Part shown: piece after piece, positions 61,841 through 64,000 of the stretch
How the letters are laid out: each line of letters begins with the position of its first letter
Numbering within the stretch: the first letter of the stretch is position 1
From: Neurospora tetrasperma FGSC 2508
Lineage: Eukaryota; Ascomycota; Sordariomycetes; Sordariales; Sordariaceae
Assembly: GCF_000213175.1 (NCBI RefSeq)
Contig: NW_009799100.1
Span: forward strand, 1,756,705 to 1,820,704
DNA length: 64,000 nt
Direction: 5' to 3'
Program-made: the position numbers and the translations under genes
The notes under the pieces: model-generated
The model's input: only the letters and a program-made list of their open reading frames with translations
Database searches by the model: none
Told to the model about the DNA's origin: nothing

Positions 61841-62760
61841 ATGGAGGGAACGACTCGGAAGTGTGGCACATGTAAAAAAGTTAACCGATACAAGCATTTT
61901 GTCGGCAAAAGAGATTCCAGTAGGTAGTTAAATGGTAAAATGCGACGCCTCCCCGGCGTCATGAACGTTTCGGCAGCCAAGATTTCAACGTCTCAACACA
62001 AGAGTTATTGCAGGCTCAACTGCAGCAGAGAGGCCAATTTGGACCTCTAGTCTGTGACTCGGCAACATTTCGAAGCCAGAAAATGTCAGTGCAGCAGTCC
62101 AACCCCAGCCGGCTTAGAGAGCTGGTCCGAACCCAGATCGTCCTGTGATTTGAGTTACTCGAAGAATATCGGCAGTCAATGTGGCGCCTGAAGGTCTAGT
62201 CCAAGTCCCACCTCGGCATTCATCACTTCGTCACCGGCCACCCCAGCCCCTTCGGCCATTCAATTCGAACACTATTAAACTCCTCAATTCCAAGTAACCA
62301 AGGAACAGGCCACTCGTACTGGACAGGATACCCCAAGGTACAAGCTCGGTGGATGACATTCACAAGATGACCAAGGGACCGCTGAAGCCCGTCAATACGG
62401 AGACCAGATTCAAGGCGAACATCGTCATCGAAAGCGCAGAGAGGACAAAGCATTACACCCACCCCTTTATTAGCAAAAGTTGATTATTCGGAGGCATCCC
62501 AGTCTACACGAGTCTACCCCCCGTCAACAGACACAGGCGCAGGCACAGCAACATCCACATGGCGACAACGACAAGTTTGCTTGCCCGGAATGCCATATTA
62601 TTTGACCTATCAGGGACCGGAACCCAGCCACGGGCATCTATCTAATAATTGAGACCGAAGACGACCGATTGATCTGCCCGGATTGTCATATCTCTCAACA
62701 TGCTGTACGTTAGTGGCTACCACCTTTCGATGGTGACATCGAGGACAGCAGCATATATAC
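61841..62760. pseudogene. decayed zinc-motif coding fragments
   Basis: Several short coding-like pieces lie here. A plus-strand ATG at 61841 reads MEGTTRKCGTCKKVNRYKHF with a C-x2-C pair. A second plus frame (~61975-62148) is Gln/Ser rich (STQELLQAQLQQRGQFGPLV). Two later plus pieces read FACPECHII and LICPDCHISQHAV. A minus frame (62223-62462) reads LCPLCAFDDDVRLESGLRID and WPVPWLLGIEEFNSVRIEWP. They do not join into one gene by splice sites I can see. They look like remains of one or two genes with zinc-ribbon motifs. Confidence 0.25.
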
Positions 62761-63242
62761 AAGCGTCATTGTATTAGGTTCCCTCGAGACGTTGGCTATA
62801 TCTGTCGTCAATCACCTCGGCTCCCTTCAGCAATCGATGTCGTCCATGATACTCCTCAACTGTACGAGTAGCCGCTTCTTAGTTAACAGACGGGAAATTG
62901 GCGTCTGACTAGGATTCCTCGACCAACATCACCCTGGATATGGCGACATCGAGATGAAGGAACAATAGCGTAAGCTAAGTGCATCTCGCAACCAAGCCGT
63001 TGGTGTCATTGGAAAGTCGCCTTCGACTCACTCTCGAGAAGCTCGTCCGTCTCGAAGAGCGTGGTTATACTGCGTGCTGTGCAATGATTACCCCATCCTC
63101 GATGCTTCTTCTTGACGGGATAATCAAAAGTGCCACCCTTTGGGCCTGGAGATAGGGGTACTTTTTGAAGTAAAGTTCCGGTTTTGACGCGGCATGGGCT
63201 GGTCGACTTCTCCGTCTTGAACTGTTCTCGATCGTCTCGGTT
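62761..63242. other. intergenic before toa2
   Basis: 3' region of toa2. No gene is seen. Confidence 0.4.
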
Positions 63243-63926
63243 CTACTTCTCGTCACTGCGCTTTGCGCTGCAGCTCACGATCTTGACCTTGTCCGCCGTA
63301 ACGACAGACTGACCGCCATCCATCTTGAAGGTGACGTTCTTGATGAGGAAAGTCCAGACCTCGTCGCAGAAGCGATAGGTGTCAAGAGATCCCTGTATGT
63401 TGCTCGCCGGCAGATGCCAGCAATAGTTAGCGAACCATTTTCCTTCGTGACACAGTGTCATGAACACAGGAATGGAAAGGGTGTGTATTAGATGATGTAT
63501 TGATTCTGTATGTTCATGTCCAGAGCGCACGTGTGGTTGGGACAAGCGAAGTCCCTCGGTATGACCTTGGGAATAAATGGGAGTAGTATCTACGGGTCAT
63601 GTAAGATCCAGGAAAGCAAAATATTCACCTTGAAGGTCAAACGGGCCTTGACTTTCTCACTGAGAGCCTCAGTGATAACTCGATCGAACTGCATAAGAAC
63701 CTTCATGGCGAGTTGAGGATCAATGCGTTCGGCCCCAATGAGGTCGTCAAGTGCATCGGTCAGGGTCGACCCAAGACTGAAAAGGATTAGCATACAGATT
63801 GTCCTCTATAATCCGAAAGCGTATTCAGCGCCCCAAGGGCCCTGCAAAGGGCCACCGTGAGACTGGCAATATGTACCTGCCATGGCGATACAAATCGTAG
63901 TAGTTGGTGTTCCCGTTGGCCGCCAT
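63243..63926 (-). CDS. toa2: TFIIA small (gamma) subunit Toa2
   Basis: Three exons (63926-63877, 63776-63629, 63392-63243) encode about 115 aa, close to yeast Toa2 (122) and human TFIIA-gamma (109). The N-terminal four-helix-bundle half reads [20 protein letters not shown], then [20 protein letters not shown]. The C-terminal beta-barrel half reads [20 protein letters not shown] and [12 protein letters not shown]. Splicing at both introns restores blocks that are nearly identical across eukaryotes. With Toa1 it stabilises TBP on TATA DNA in RNA polymerase II initiation. The start at 63926 matches the family length. Only 74 bases of upstream DNA are inside the window. Confidence 0.94.
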
Positions 63927-64000
63927 CTTGTCTTCTTGATTCGATTTACTTGAGATGCACGGCAACGTTCGGGACGGCGACGGCGAAGATAGATTGTTGT

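Overview
The window looks like chromosomal DNA of a filamentous ascomycete, most likely a Neurospora-like member of the Sordariales. The genes have several short introns with GTAWGT-type donors and CTAAC branch sites. The protein set (Tom20 of 181 aa, PP2A catalytic subunit of 327 aa, Exo84, Vps15, fungal TYW1) fits that group. Repeated DNA in the window carries dense C-to-T / G-to-A change of the kind made by repeat-induced point mutation (RIP). Species and family names rest on sequences remembered from these families; no search was run.

Layout. 0.7-19.5 kb is a GC-balanced housekeeping block: bir1 (two-BIR chromosomal passenger protein), lea1 (U2 snRNP A'), a histone-fold Dpb3/CHRAC15-like protein, a CLC chloride transporter, cysteine dioxygenase and vps15. 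19.5-28.5 kb is an accessory stretch: a dispersed repeat copy, a diverged direct repeat, a mutated UPF1-like helicase gene, an acidic repeat region, a C2H2 zinc-finger ORF and a 144-bp copy of part of the tyw1 gene that lies 28.6 kb away. 28.5-38 kb holds a membrane SH3 protein, a seven-helix DUF3112-type membrane protein and the PP2A catalytic gene pph-1.

38,743-49,748 is a sharply bounded AT-rich island. It is a PIF/Harbinger DNA transposon with 37-bp terminal inverted repeats and a TAA target duplication. Its transposase is still recognisable, but all three catalytic residues have been replaced by G-to-A changes. A Ty3/gypsy chromovirus fossil with two 464-bp LTRs and a TATAG duplication is inserted in it. 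50.3-64 kb returns to ordinary genes: exo84, tom20, tyw1, a TMEM42/EamA-like transporter and toa2 (TFIIA small subunit), with a second copy of the dispersed repeat and some degenerate zinc-motif ORFs between the last two.

The host genes do not form one pathway; they are a normal mix of cell-division, splicing, transcription, trafficking, mitochondrial import and metabolic genes. The unusual content is the Harbinger/chromovirus nest, the RIP-mutated helicase and the transposed tyw1 fragment. No convincing tRNA, rRNA or CRISPR array was seen.
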